From positions 3,410,001 through 3,474,000 of the forward strand of contig NZ_CP078091.1 in the NCBI RefSeq assembly GCF_025917005.1: 64,000 nt of DNA, in the 5' to 3' direction. The translations under genes were made by a program, and so were the position numbers. This DNA is from Porphyrobacter sp. ULC335 (GTDB taxonomy: Bacteria; Pseudomonadota; Alphaproteobacteria; Sphingomonadales; Sphingomonadaceae). The notes beneath the pieces were generated by a model. That model ran no database searches and was not told the origin of the DNA. It was given only the letters and a program-made list of their open reading frames with translations. How positions within the stretch are numbered: position 1 is the stretch's first letter; each line of letters opens with the position of its first letter. Of this stretch, positions 49,956-58,655 are shown piece by piece.

Positions 49956-50300
49956 CTAAAGGATTTCCAAGACAATATCCTGCGGGCGGCACAGGCGCAC
50001 ACCCTTGTCGGTCTCCACCAGCGGTCGCTCGATCAGGATCGGATCGGCCACCATCGCCGCCAGCACCGCCGCGTCGCCCGCCTCGGGGAGCCCGCGCTCA
50101 GCCGCGTCTGTGCCGCGCAGGCGCAAGCCTTGCTGCGGGGTGATCCCGGCATCGCGGTAAAGCTGCGCGAGCTTCTCCGGGCTGGGCGGGTCTTTCAGAT
50201 ACTCGACCACAGTCACTTCGACCTTGCTGAGGTTCTCGAGGATCGCCAGCGTCTTGCGCGACGTGCCGCACGCCGGGTTGTGCCAGATCGTCGCCTTCAT
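49956..50300 (-). CDS. ArsC-like arsenate reductase (glutaredoxin type)
   Basis: A 114-residue thioredoxin-fold protein of the ArsC/Spx family. The N-terminal HNPACGTSRKTLAIL holds the nucleophilic Cys11 with the HxxxCxxxR pattern of glutaredoxin-coupled arsenate reductases. GLRLRGTDA and the C-terminal IERPLVETDKGVRLCRP fit the family. No arsB or arsR is nearby, so it may be a general reductase. In-frame ATGs are at 50300 and 50309. It follows the 2Fe-2S gene closely on the same strand. Confidence 0.92.
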   Translation of the reverse strand: MKATIWHNPACGTSRKTLAILENLSKVEVTVVEYLKDPPSPEKLAQLYRDAGITPQQGLRLRGTDAAERGLPEAGDAAVLAAMVADPILIERPLVETDKGVRLCRPQDIVLEIL

Positions 50301-50310
50301 TTTCGTCATC

Positions 50311-50859
50311 CTACTCGCCCTTCGGCACCCGCAGTGCGGGCACGGCCTTGGCTGCATCCTCGGGGCTGATCCCCGGCGCGGGTGCGGCGCTGACGCGCTC
50401 TTGCCGCTGCGCCACGCGGCCCGCCTGTTCGACTGCATTGAGCAAGCGGGGATAGACGCCGCAGCGGCAGATATTGGGGATGCTCGCATCGATATCCTCG
50501 CGGGTTGGCGAAGGATTGCGCTGGAGCAGCGCTGCCGCCGCCATGACGATGCCGGGCGTGCAATAGCCGCACTGGATCGCCTGTTGCGCCACCATCGCCT
50601 GCTGCACCGGGTGCGAGCGATCGCGCGACAGCCCCTCGATCGTGGTGATCAGCCGCCCCTCAGCCTCGGCCAGCGTGATCGCGCAGGACCGCAGGGCCAC
50701 GCCGTCGACCAGCACCGTGCACGCGCCCGAGCATTGCGGCCCGCCGCCACACGCCTTGGTGCCGGTGAGGTTCATCGCCTCACGCAGCGCGTAGAGCAGC
50801 GGCATACGCGGATCGAGGTCGAATTCGACCGGCCGCTCGTTGACGGTCATGCGCGACAT
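50311..50859 (-). CDS. Orphan (2Fe-2S) subunit of a xanthine-oxidase-type dehydrogenase
   Basis: A 182-residue iron-sulfur subunit like IorA/CoxS. The N-terminal plant-type cluster region is PLLYALREAMNLTGTKACGG, and the C-terminal cluster is intact (CGYCTPGIVMAAAALL, NICRCGVYPRLLNAV). The first motif is odd: ACGGGPQCSGAC gives C-x5-C-x3-C rather than the usual C-x4-C-x2-C, verified from the codons. No molybdopterin-binding large subunit lies in the window, so it is either orphaned or partners a distant gene. Start ATG 50859 (MSRMTVNERPVEFD) or 50850. Between an ArsC-like gene and an aldolase gene on the same strand. Confidence 0.85.
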   Translation of the reverse strand: MSRMTVNERPVEFDLDPRMPLLYALREAMNLTGTKACGGGPQCSGACTVLVDGVALRSCAITLAEAEGRLITTIEGLSRDRSHPVQQAMVAQQAIQCGYCTPGIVMAAAALLQRNPSPTREDIDASIPNICRCGVYPRLLNAVEQAGRVAQRQERVSAAPAPGISPEDAAKAVPALRVPKGE

Positions 50860-50879
50860 GGTCGGTTCCTAAGCGGTGC

Positions 50880-51644
50880 TTACTGACGCCAGCTATCGTC
50901 GATCTTGTCGACCCGGCGCTTCCAAGCTTCGAAGTCGAACATGCCGGCACCGCCCTGCCCGGCCATCACCGACAGGTCGCGCTGGTGGACGTCGATCACC
51001 TCCTGCGGGACGAGGTTCGGATTGCCCATGGAGAGCGTCGCCACCTGAATCTCGCAGGCGCGCTGCAAGGCCCACATCTTGACGAACATGCCCTGAATGG
51101 TGCGGTCCATGACGACAGGGCCATGGTTGCGCAGCATCAGGATGGTATGATTGCCAAGGTTCTGCACCAGCCGCTCGCCTTCCTCGGCCCGGACGGTGAC
51201 GCCTTCAAAGTCGTGATAGCCGATCTGGCCCTGGAAATTGCAGGCGTAGAAATTGGTCGGCAGCAGCCCGTCCTTGTGGCTCGCCACGGCCATCGTCGCT
51301 GTGGTGTGGACATGGCAGATCGCGTCGGCACGGCTGCCCAGATGCTTGTGGAAATAGGCGTGCTGGGTGAAGCCCGCCTTGTTCACCATATAGGGTGACC
51401 CGCCGACATTACTGCCCTCGACATCGATCTTGACGAGGTTGCTCGCGGTCACTTCGCTATACAGCAGGCCGAAGGGGTTGATGAGGAAGGTGTCCTCCTC
51501 CCCCGGCACCTTCAGAGAGATGTGGTTGTAGATCGATTCCGACCAGCCAAGGTGATCAAAGATCCGGTAGCACGCCGCCAGGTCGAGCCGCGCCTGCCAT
51601 TCTTCCTTGCTGCATTCGATTGTGGGTTTGAGCTGGGTCGCCAT
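50880..51644 (-). CDS. Class II aldolase/adducin family protein
   Basis: A 254-residue protein with the class II aldolase fold. The metal-binding histidines appear in CHVHTTATMAVASHKDGLLP (HxH, about 113-131) with a later LRNHGPVVM (about 170). NHISLKVPG and FLINPFGLLYSE belong to the family N-terminus. Such proteins include fuculose-phosphate aldolases but also many of unknown substrate; this resembles the non-sugar group seen with 3-hydroxypropionyl or aromatic genes. The 2Fe-2S gene starts 20 nt downstream, so cotranscription is likely. The ATG at 51644 is the first good one. Confidence 0.88.
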   Translation of the reverse strand: MATQLKPTIECSKEEWQARLDLAACYRIFDHLGWSESIYNHISLKVPGEEDTFLINPFGLLYSEVTASNLVKIDVEGSNVGGSPYMVNKAGFTQHAYFHKHLGSRADAICHVHTTATMAVASHKDGLLPTNFYACNFQGQIGYHDFEGVTVRAEEGERLVQNLGNHTILMLRNHGPVVMDRTIQGMFVKMWALQRACEIQVATLSMGNPNLVPQEVIDVHQRDLSVMAGQGGAGMFDFEAWKRRVDKIDDSWRQ

Positions 51645-51738
51645 GGGCCATTCCTCTCCGTCTGTCCTTGGGCCTAGCTATCGCATGCGGAGGGAATGCT
51701 TTGCAAGCCGCGCGGCCTGCCGCTAGGCCTTGGAAACG

Positions 51739-53118
51739 ATGAATGCGCCCGCTCTTTCCTCTGCCAGACTGGTCAGCGGCAGCATCCCCGGACACCTCGT
51801 CAGCCAGACGCTGCCTGCCGTCATCGGCGTGGCGGCGATCATGTCGATCGGGATCGTCGACGCCTATTTCATCGGTCAGCTGGGCAGCGCGCCGCTGGCC
51901 GCGATCAGCTTCATCTTCCCCGTCGCCGTGGCCAGCACTTCGCTGGGCGTGGGGGTGATGGTGGGGATCAACTCCGTGGTCGCGCGCGCACTTGGGGAAG
52001 GCGATTTCGAAAAGGCCGCGCGGCGCGCCAATTTCGGGATCGTGTTTGCCGCAGCCTGCGGCCTGCTGATGGGCCTTGCCCTGTGGCTGCTGATCGATCC
52101 GATCTTCACCGCGATGAACGCGCCCGCCCATCTGATGCCGCTGATCCGCGCCTATATGGCCCCCTATGCCAGCGGCTTCCCGCTGAGCCTTGCGATCATG
52201 GGCTTCAACGGCGTGCTGCGCGGTCAGGGCGAGGCGAAACGGACCAGCACGGTGAGCATCGCCTATGCCGCCGCGAACTGGGTGCTCAACCCGATCCTGA
52301 TTACCGGCACACCGGATGTTCTTGGCGGCTTTGAAGGCTTCGGCATCGCCGGATCGGCTTATGCCACCGTGATTGGCTGGGGCGTCGGCGTAGCGATGGC
52401 GCTGTGGCTGCTGCGCGGCACGGCCTTGCCTTTGAACCTCGGCTTGCTGCGGAATTGCAGCCTGATCGACCCTGCCAAGGCGATCATCCGCGTCGGGCTT
52501 CCGGCAGCGTTCTCCAATGCGATCAACCCCTTGGGACTTGCGGTCCTGACGTCACTGGTGGCGCTGGAAGGGCAGGCGGCGGTGGCGGGCTTCGGCGCGG
52601 CGGGACGGTTGCAGAGCTTCGTGATCGTTCCGCTGCTCGGGCTGTCGGGCGCGATCGGCGCGATTGTCGGGCAGAACTGGGGCGCGGGTCGGATCGACCG
52701 GGCGCGCGAGGCGGTGCTCTATGCTGGGGGTTTTTGCGTCGTCTGGGGGCTGCTTGTCGCGGTCGGCATGATCGCCGCAGGAGAGAGTTTCGCGCGGATT
52801 TTCAGCGACAATCCTGCCGTGATTGCCGAATTCGCGCTGTACCTGAAAATCGCGGCCTGGGGCTATGCAGGCTTTGGCCTGCTGATCGTCGGCAACGGGA
52901 TCATGAACGCCGTCGACAAGGCGGGCTTCGCGCTCGCGCAATCGGTGGCGCGGGTCTTCGTGGTGATGCTCCCCGTTGCACTGGTGCTGCGCCCCGGAAT
53001 GGGATCGGCTGCGATCTATTCGGCCGAACTTGCCGCCAACCTGTTCGGCGCGGTATCGACGGTGGTGCTGGTGCGGTACATTTTCGGCAGACAACCGCCC
53101 GTCCCTGCCGCGCGCTAG
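51739..53118 (+). CDS. MATE-family multidrug/metabolite exporter
   Basis: A 459-residue, twelve-helix exporter with two MatE halves. Recognisable pieces are GIVDAYFIGQLGSAPLAAIS (helix 1-2), VGVMVGINSVVARALGEGDF, FSNAINPLGLAVLTSLVALE and IGAIVGQNWGAGRIDRA. It uses Na+ or H+ gradients to extrude cationic compounds; substrate unknown. ATG 51739 begins MNAPALSSARLVSG; a TTG at 51730 is in frame. It stands 62 bp before the cheA gene on the same strand, probably as a separate unit. Confidence 0.92.
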   Translation: MNAPALSSARLVSGSIPGHLVSQTLPAVIGVAAIMSIGIVDAYFIGQLGSAPLAAISFIFPVAVASTSLGVGVMVGINSVVARALGEGDFEKAARRANFGIVFAAACGLLMGLALWLLIDPIFTAMNAPAHLMPLIRAYMAPYASGFPLSLAIMGFNGVLRGQGEAKRTSTVSIAYAAANWVLNPILITGTPDVLGGFEGFGIAGSAYATVIGWGVGVAMALWLLRGTALPLNLGLLRNCSLIDPAKAIIRVGLPAAFSNAINPLGLAVLTSLVALEGQAAVAGFGAAGRLQSFVIVPLLGLSGAIGAIVGQNWGAGRIDRAREAVLYAGGFCVVWGLLVAVGMIAAGESFARIFSDNPAVIAEFALYLKIAAWGYAGFGLLIVGNGIMNAVDKAGFALAQSVARVFVVMLPVALVLRPGMGSAAIYSAELAANLFGAVSTVVLVRYIFGRQPPVPAAR

Positions 53119-53180
53119 GCGCTTGTTAACCAACTCTGTCGCATAGCCCTCAACGCAAAGCGAAAAAGGGCGCGCACCGC

Positions 53181-55619
53181 ATGGACGATCTGCTGGCGGA
53201 TTTTATCGCCGAGACCCGCGAGATGCTGGAAGCCTCGGGCGGCGAACTCGTCGCCTGGGAGGCGGATCCGGCTGACCGCGCGCGGCTCGATACGATCTTC
53301 CGCTTCGTCCACACCGTGAAGGGCAATTGCGGCTTCTTCGACTTCCCGCGCCTCGCCGGGCTCAGCCATGCTGCCGAGGATGCGCTGGCCGATTGCCGTG
53401 CCGGACGCCGCGATCCCGATCAGCAGCTCGTCACCGCCGTGCTCGCCATTATCGACCGGATCGCCCAGATGATCGACGCCATCGAGGCGGGCGAACCTTT
53501 CCCCGAAGGTGGCGACGAAATCCTGATCGCGGCGCTCGATGTTTCACATGAAACACCCGGTAACGGGGGTCTGGAGGGGGTCGAGGAGGGGTCTAACCCG
53601 CCCCTGCACGCTCCGGCCGCCGCGCTGCTTGCTGCCAATGACGAGCAGGCCGCACCTTACCGCCGGTCCGATCCCGCCGCTGCCCAGCGCACCATCCGCC
53701 TGCCCGTCGAACTGCTCGACCGGGTGATGAGCGGCGTGTCCGACATGGTGCTGGCCCGCAATGATCTGGCCCACCGGCTCCGGCAGGCGGGCAACCAGCC
53801 GACCATCGACGGCCCCTTCGAACGCCTCACCACGATCCTCTCCGACGTCCGCGATGCGATCACCCGGATGCGGATGCAGCGGATCGAGACGTTGTTCGGC
53901 GCGCTTCCCCGGCTCGTCCGCGACCTGTCCGCCGAACTCGGCAAGCAGGTGATGGTCGATCTTGATGGCGGCGATGTGGAACTCGACCGCGAGATGATCG
54001 AAACGATCCGCGATCCGCTCACCCACATCATCCGCAACGCGATCGATCACGGGGTCGAGGCACCGACCGTCCGCCTCGCCAATGGCAAGCGCGAGATCGG
54101 CCTGCTCGCCATCGCCGCGCGCCAATCGGGCAATACGATCAGCATCGTCATTTCCGACGACGGCCGCGGGCTCGACGAGGAACGCATTGCGGCCAAGGCC
54201 ATCGCCACCAGCCTTGTCACCTCGGCCGAACGGCAGGCGATGAGCCGCGACAAGATCCTCAACCTCATCTTTGAACCCGGCTTCTCCACCGCCGAGATTG
54301 TCAGCAATGTCTCGGGCCGCGGCGTGGGTCTCGATGTGGTGCGCCAGAACCTCGAAAAGGTCGGCGGCAGCATCAAGGTGGCGAGCGTCCCCGGGCAAGG
54401 CACCACCTTCACGCTCCAGATTCCGCTCACCCTCAGCATCATCGCCGGGCTGACAGTCGAAGTTGCCGGACACCGCTTCGCGATCCCGCAAAGCTATGTC
54501 GAGGAGATCGTCCAGGCCTCGGCCAAGGCGCTCGACCTCACCCGCATGGGCGAAACCGCGCTGGTCACCTTCCGCGGCAACCGCGTGCCCTGCCTGATGC
54601 TGGGCGAAGTGCTCGGCCTTGAATGCGGCGAGAGCGCCCCGCGCGAGCCGACGCTGGTGATGCTCCGCCTTGCCAGCGGCGATCTGTTCGCGCTGGCGGT
54701 CGAAGGCATCCACAACCACGGCGATCTGGTGGTCAAGCCGCTGGCACCCGCAGTGATGCGGTCAGGCCTCTATGCCGGATCGACGCTGCTGGACGATGGC
54801 CAGCCGGTGCTGCTGCTCGATGTCGCCAATATCGCGGCGCATCATCATCTGGTCTCGGAGACCCGCACCCGCGTGCTCGGCCCGCTGGATGGCGATGCCG
54901 CCGCGCGCACCGAAGCCGTGCCGCGTGCCATGCTGTTCACCGATTTCGCCGGTCGCCGTTCCGCCGTGCGGCTGGAACTGGTGCAGCGCATCGAAACCGC
55001 GCCTGCCACCGCCATCGACCGATCAGCCGCGCGCCCGCGCGTGGTGATCGACGGTTTGATCCTGCCGCTGGTCGGCCTGCCTGAAACCCCGCTGGCCCAG
55101 CCGCGCGTGCGGCTGCTGCGCCTGTCGGACGGCGCGTGCGAATTGCTCTATGCGGTGCGCGAGGTCGAGGATGCGGTCGAACTGACCGAGGCCCTGACCC
55201 CGGTGCCCGAAGATCCGCTGGCCGAAGCCATGACGCTGATCGGCGGAAAGCCCGCGATCCTGATCGACGCGCACGAACTGTTCGCCCGCCACGGCGAACC
55301 GCCGGTTGCCGCTGCGCGCCCGCAATGCGTGCTGCCCGATGGCGAATGGGCACGCTCGATCCTCGCGCCGCTGGTGACCGCCGCCGGTTATGACATCGTT
55401 CCCGATAGCGAGGCTGACGCCGGTGCCATCGGCATCCTGTTCGAGGATGTCTACGAAGTTGCCGAAGCGCTCGGCCGACCGCTGCCCGCCAGGCTGATCC
55501 GTCTGCGCGACCAGCCCGAAGCGCCCAAGGGCAGCGAGACGATCTACCGCTATGACCGCGAAGGTCTGCTGGCGGCCTTGGCCAAGGCCGCTGCATCGCG
55601 AACGGGAGTGGCCGCATGA
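53181..55619 (+). CDS. cheA: Chemotaxis histidine kinase CheA, with unusual C-terminal extension
   Basis: An 812-residue kinase. Domains: Hpt P1 with phospho-His44 (FRFVHTVKGNCGF); no P2; linker (about 105-170); dimerisation P3 (about 175-235); HATPase P4 with N-box HIIRNAIDHG and DDGRGLDEE; CheW-like P5 (to about 555). A further 250 residues follow: a second partial CheW-like unit and a degenerate receiver-like region with no clear phosphoacceptor (IGILFEDVYEVAEAL). The linker contains a peptide (about 120-138) whose codons form the parS-like palindrome plus GGGTCT array. The ATG at 53181 follows AAAAAGGG. Overlaps cheW by 4 nt. Confidence 0.93.
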   Translation: MDDLLADFIAETREMLEASGGELVAWEADPADRARLDTIFRFVHTVKGNCGFFDFPRLAGLSHAAEDALADCRAGRRDPDQQLVTAVLAIIDRIAQMIDAIEAGEPFPEGGDEILIAALDVSHETPGNGGLEGVEEGSNPPLHAPAAALLAANDEQAAPYRRSDPAAAQRTIRLPVELLDRVMSGVSDMVLARNDLAHRLRQAGNQPTIDGPFERLTTILSDVRDAITRMRMQRIETLFGALPRLVRDLSAELGKQVMVDLDGGDVELDREMIETIRDPLTHIIRNAIDHGVEAPTVRLANGKREIGLLAIAARQSGNTISIVISDDGRGLDEERIAAKAIATSLVTSAERQAMSRDKILNLIFEPGFSTAEIVSNVSGRGVGLDVVRQNLEKVGGSIKVASVPGQGTTFTLQIPLTLSIIAGLTVEVAGHRFAIPQSYVEEIVQASAKALDLTRMGETALVTFRGNRVPCLMLGEVLGLECGESAPREPTLVMLRLASGDLFALAVEGIHNHGDLVVKPLAPAVMRSGLYAGSTLLDDGQPVLLLDVANIAAHHHLVSETRTRVLGPLDGDAAARTEAVPRAMLFTDFAGRRSAVRLELVQRIETAPATAIDRSAARPRVVIDGLILPLVGLPETPLAQPRVRLLRLSDGACELLYAVREVEDAVELTEALTPVPEDPLAEAMTLIGGKPAILIDAHELFARHGEPPVAAARPQCVLPDGEWARSILAPLVTAAGYDIVPDSEADAGAIGILFEDVYEVAEALGRPLPARLIRLRDQPEAPKGSETIYRYDREGLLAALAKAAASRTGVAA
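53540..53594 (+). repeat. Phased GGGTCT array with near-perfect parS inside cheA (element copy 3)
   Basis: Bases 53540-53555 read TGTTTCACATGAAACA, one base from parS (CACATG for CACGTG). After 11 nt, GGGTCT, GGGTCG and GGGTCT start at 53567, 53578 and 53589, exactly 11 bp apart. The element encodes CheA residues 120-138 in the low-complexity linker, in frame. Confidence 0.8.
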
Positions 55620-56083
55620 CCGGAGACCTGCTTGTCATCGCCCAGATCGCCGGGCGCCGCTGCGCGCTTTCCGCGCTCGACGTGAAATCGGTGATCGAGA
55701 TCGGCACCATCACCCCGATCCCGCGCGCACCGGTCTGGATTGCCGGGATCACCGCGCTGCGCAGTCAGGCGCTGACCGTGATCGACTGTCGCCGCGCGAT
55801 CGGATTGACGGGCGGCCAAGCGGAAGGCGACTGGGCGACAGACCATCGCGCCGCCGTGGTGGCCGAGGGCGGCTATTCCTATGCGCTGCTGGTCGACGGG
55901 ATCGAGGATATCACCACCGCCGTGGGCGAGGCCGGGCAGGTGCCGGGCGGATTCGGCCCCGAATGGTCGCGGATCGCCACCGGCATGATCGAGACGATGG
56001 CGGGGCCCGCCCTGCTGATCGATCTGGCCGCGCTGCTCACCGGACCAGAGGCGGTTCGACACGAAATCGAAGTCGCAGCTTAA
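55616..56083 (+). CDS. cheW: Chemotaxis coupling protein CheW
   Basis: A 155-residue single CheW domain linking receptors to CheA. The fold pattern is visible: DLLVIAQIAGRRCALSALDV (strand 1), IPRAPVWIAGITALRSQALT (signature PxxPxxxxGxxxLRG-like) and a C-terminal LLIDLAALL. Its start overlaps the cheA stop by 4 nt (ATGA), so translation is coupled. It is slightly Ala/Gly-rich with a longer loop (about 65-80). Confidence 0.92.
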   Translation: MTGDLLVIAQIAGRRCALSALDVKSVIEIGTITPIPRAPVWIAGITALRSQALTVIDCRRAIGLTGGQAEGDWATDHRAAVVAEGGYSYALLVDGIEDITTAVGEAGQVPGGFGPEWSRIATGMIETMAGPALLIDLAALLTGPEAVRHEIEVAA

Positions 56084-56135
56084 TCCTATGCTTACCAACT
56101 TGGCCTAGGTTCATGGTCCAAACGCAGGAACGCCC

Positions 56136-56501
56136 ATGAAAACTTGCCTCATCGTCGATGATTCCCGGGTCATCCGCAAGGTTTCGAGACATATTCTCGA
56201 GACCCTCGGCTTTGCCGTGGAAGAAGCTGAAAACGGCAAGCTCGCGCTGGACGCCTGCGAAGCGGCGATGCCCGATGTCGTCCTGCTTGACTGGAATATG
56301 CCGGTGATGACGGGGATCGAATTCCTCGTCCATCTGCGCCAGCGTCCGGGCGGCGACCGGCCCAAGGTGGTGTTCTGCACCACCGAGAACGATGTCGCGC
56401 ACATCCGTCAGGCCATCCAGGCCGGAGCGGACGAATATGTGATGAAGCCTTTCGATCACGAGACGCTCCAGATCAAGTTGCAGCTTGTCGGGTTTGCGTG
56501 A
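56136..56501 (+). CDS. cheY: Response regulator CheY (single receiver)
   Basis: A 121-residue stand-alone receiver. The acid pair Asp8-Asp9 (CLIVDDSRVIRK), phosphoacceptor Asp52 (VVLLDWNMPVMTG), the Thr near 83 (CTTENDVAHI) and Lys104 (YVMKPFDHE) are in place. It is the phosphotransfer target of CheA; its output (flagellar switch, or another effector) is not shown. Follows cheW after 52 nt and overlaps the cheB start (GTGA). Confidence 0.93.
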   Translation: MKTCLIVDDSRVIRKVSRHILETLGFAVEEAENGKLALDACEAAMPDVVLLDWNMPVMTGIEFLVHLRQRPGGDRPKVVFCTTENDVAHIRQAIQAGADEYVMKPFDHETLQIKLQLVGFA

Positions 56502-57661
56502 GCCACCCCCTCCCCTTGCAGCGCCCGTCCCGCACCGATAGCGGCAACCGTCCCTATGCCCATGCCGGAGCGGCCGCAGCCATCCGGGTGATGATCGTCG
56601 ATGATTCGCTGACCGTTCGCACCATCTTCAAGCGGATGGTCGATAGCGACGCCGCGCTGGTGATCGTCGGCACCGCCAGCAGCGCCGAGCGCGCAATTGC
56701 GCAGCTCGCCGATACCCCCGCCGATGTGGTGCTGCTCGATCTCGAGATGCCGGGAATCGGCGGGCTTGAAGCCCTGCCCGCCATCCTTGCGACGCCCGGC
56801 AACCCGCAAGTGCTGGTGGTTTCCTCGCTGACGGTGGACGGAGCCGAACACACCCTTTCCGCGCTCCAGATGGGCGCTGCCGATACGCTGCTCAAGCCGC
56901 GCCCCGGTGGCTTCACCGATGATTACCGCGCGCAGCTGCTCGGCAAGATCCGCGCGCTCGGTTCAAGCCGGATCGACAACGTCAGCGACAGCGAATCCTT
57001 CGTCGCACGCCCGCCCGAGCCGACCTTCGTCCGCCCCGGCCTTGCGCGGCGGATGTGGCGGCCCGAAGTCATCGCCATCGGCGCTTCGACCGGCGGCATC
57101 CACGCTCTCGGCCTGATGCTGCGCCAGCTGGCGCGTGATTTCGATCTGCCGCTGCTGATCACCCAGCACCTGCCCGCATCCTTCATGCCGGTCTTCGCCC
57201 GCCAGATCGAAGCCGCCTGCGGAAGGCCTGCCGACATCGCAGAGGATGGCCTTGCCCTCACGCCGGGGCGGATCGTGATTGCGCCCGGCCACGGCCATAT
57301 CGTGATCCGCCGCAAGGGCACGGGTAGCAGCGGCCTCGTCACCCGGATCAGCACCGAACCTGTGACGAGCGGCTGTTTGCCCTCGGTCGATCCGATGCTG
57401 TCCAGCCTCGCCGAAGCCTGCGAAGGCCGGGCGCTGGGCGTGATCCTTTCAGGCATGGGCCGCGACGGCGTGCTCGGCGCGAAGGACCTCGTTGATGCGG
57501 GCGGCACGATCTATGCGCAGGATGCCGATACCAGCGCCGTGTGGGGAATGCCCGGCGCGGTGGCGCGAGCCGGCCTTGCCAGCCTGATCGCCCCGCCCGA
57601 CCGCCTCGGCAGTGCGGTGATGGCGCAGCTCGCCGCACCCTCCGCCCCGGTGCTGCGGTAA
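56498..57661 (+). CDS. cheB: Protein-glutamate methylesterase CheB
   Basis: A 387-residue two-domain enzyme. The receiver has VMIVDDSLTVRT and phosphoacceptor Asp81 (VVLLDLEMPGIGG). The methylesterase domain carries the catalytic triad Ser197 (IGASTGGIHAL), His224 (TQHLPASFM) and Asp323 (SGMGRDGVLGA). It demethylates receptors and opposes CheR. The start is a GTG at 56498 inside the cheY stop (GTGA). A 29-residue leader (Pro/Arg/Ala-rich) precedes the receiver. Confidence 0.95.
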   Translation: MSHPLPLQRPSRTDSGNRPYAHAGAAAAIRVMIVDDSLTVRTIFKRMVDSDAALVIVGTASSAERAIAQLADTPADVVLLDLEMPGIGGLEALPAILATPGNPQVLVVSSLTVDGAEHTLSALQMGAADTLLKPRPGGFTDDYRAQLLGKIRALGSSRIDNVSDSESFVARPPEPTFVRPGLARRMWRPEVIAIGASTGGIHALGLMLRQLARDFDLPLLITQHLPASFMPVFARQIEAACGRPADIAEDGLALTPGRIVIAPGHGHIVIRRKGTGSSGLVTRISTEPVTSGCLPSVDPMLSSLAEACEGRALGVILSGMGRDGVLGAKDLVDAGGTIYAQDADTSAVWGMPGAVARAGLASLIAPPDRLGSAVMAQLAAPSAPVLR

Positions 57662-57675
57662 GCGGCCCGGGACCG

Positions 57676-58542
57676 ATGGAAGCGAGCGAAGCCTCCCACC
57701 AGATCATCGCCGATCTGCTTGAAGCACGGACCGGCCAGCACCTGACCGAAAGCCGCCGCTGGCGCGTCAATTCGGCGCTGGCGGGCATTTTCCGTGCGCA
57801 CGGCATCAGCAATGTCGACCAGCTCGTGTGCCTGCTCGCCGCGCCTCCGGGTGGACCGGAAGGCCCTGATCTGTCGCAGGAAGTGGTCGAGGCGCTGCTC
57901 AACAACGAGACCTATTTCTTCCGCGACAAGCCGACCTTCGACCAGCTTCCCGGCGAAATCCTTCCCGAACTCGCGCAGCGCCGCCGCGATGTGCGCCGCT
58001 TGTCGATCTGGTCGGCGGGCTGCTCCACGGGGCAGGAGGTCTATTCGCTCGCCATGCTGTTCGCCGAACAGGCCGAACGCTGGCAGGGCTGGACGATCGA
58101 CATTCTCGGCACCGATGTCTCGCATCGCGCGATCAACGCGGCGCGCAGCGGCACCTACAGCCAGTTCGAGGTGCAGCGCGGGCTCGGCGTCACCCAGATG
58201 CTGCGCCATTTCGAAGAGACCGCGCGCGGCTGGCAGGTGCGTGATGACGTGCGCCGCATGGTGCGCTTCAGCCAGCACAACCTGCTCGGCTCGGCCCATC
58301 CCGGACGCATCCCGTTTGATCTGGTATTGTGCCGCAACGTGCTGCTCTACTTTGACCGCCAGACCCGCAGCAACGCCTTTGCCCGCCTGTCCGGGGCTGT
58401 CATGCCCGATGGCTTCCTGATGCTCGGCGCGGGCGAGACCGTGATCGGCCAGACCGACCGCTTCGTGCCGACATCGCGCCGCGCGAGCTTTTTCGAGCCG
58501 GTCACCATGCCCCACGCGCCGGTCCTCCGGAAAATCGCGTAA
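57676..58542 (+). CDS. cheR: Chemotaxis methyltransferase CheR
   Basis: A 288-residue SAM-dependent enzyme that methylates glutamates of chemoreceptors. The N-terminal helical domain (about 5-70) precedes the Rossmann core. NNETYFFRDKPTFDQLPGEI (about 76-95), SIWSAGCSTGQEVYSLAMLF (SAM motif) and FDLVLCRNVLLYFDRQTR are typical. The ATG at 57676 is chosen inside a longer frame. Fifteen nt after cheB. No CheD or CheZ gene is in the operon. Confidence 0.95.
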   Translation: MEASEASHQIIADLLEARTGQHLTESRRWRVNSALAGIFRAHGISNVDQLVCLLAAPPGGPEGPDLSQEVVEALLNNETYFFRDKPTFDQLPGEILPELAQRRRDVRRLSIWSAGCSTGQEVYSLAMLFAEQAERWQGWTIDILGTDVSHRAINAARSGTYSQFEVQRGLGVTQMLRHFEETARGWQVRDDVRRMVRFSQHNLLGSAHPGRIPFDLVLCRNVLLYFDRQTRSNAFARLSGAVMPDGFLMLGAGETVIGQTDRFVPTSRRASFFEPVTMPHAPVLRKIA

Positions 58543-58655
58543 AATGCGCGTCTCGCGGGCGGCGCGGGGCTTATGCTTTACCCTTCCTTAGCCGCTCCTC
58601 TTTAGGACGATCTGACCACAGCGCGACATTTGCGCGCCTATCGGGAAGCCTGATC

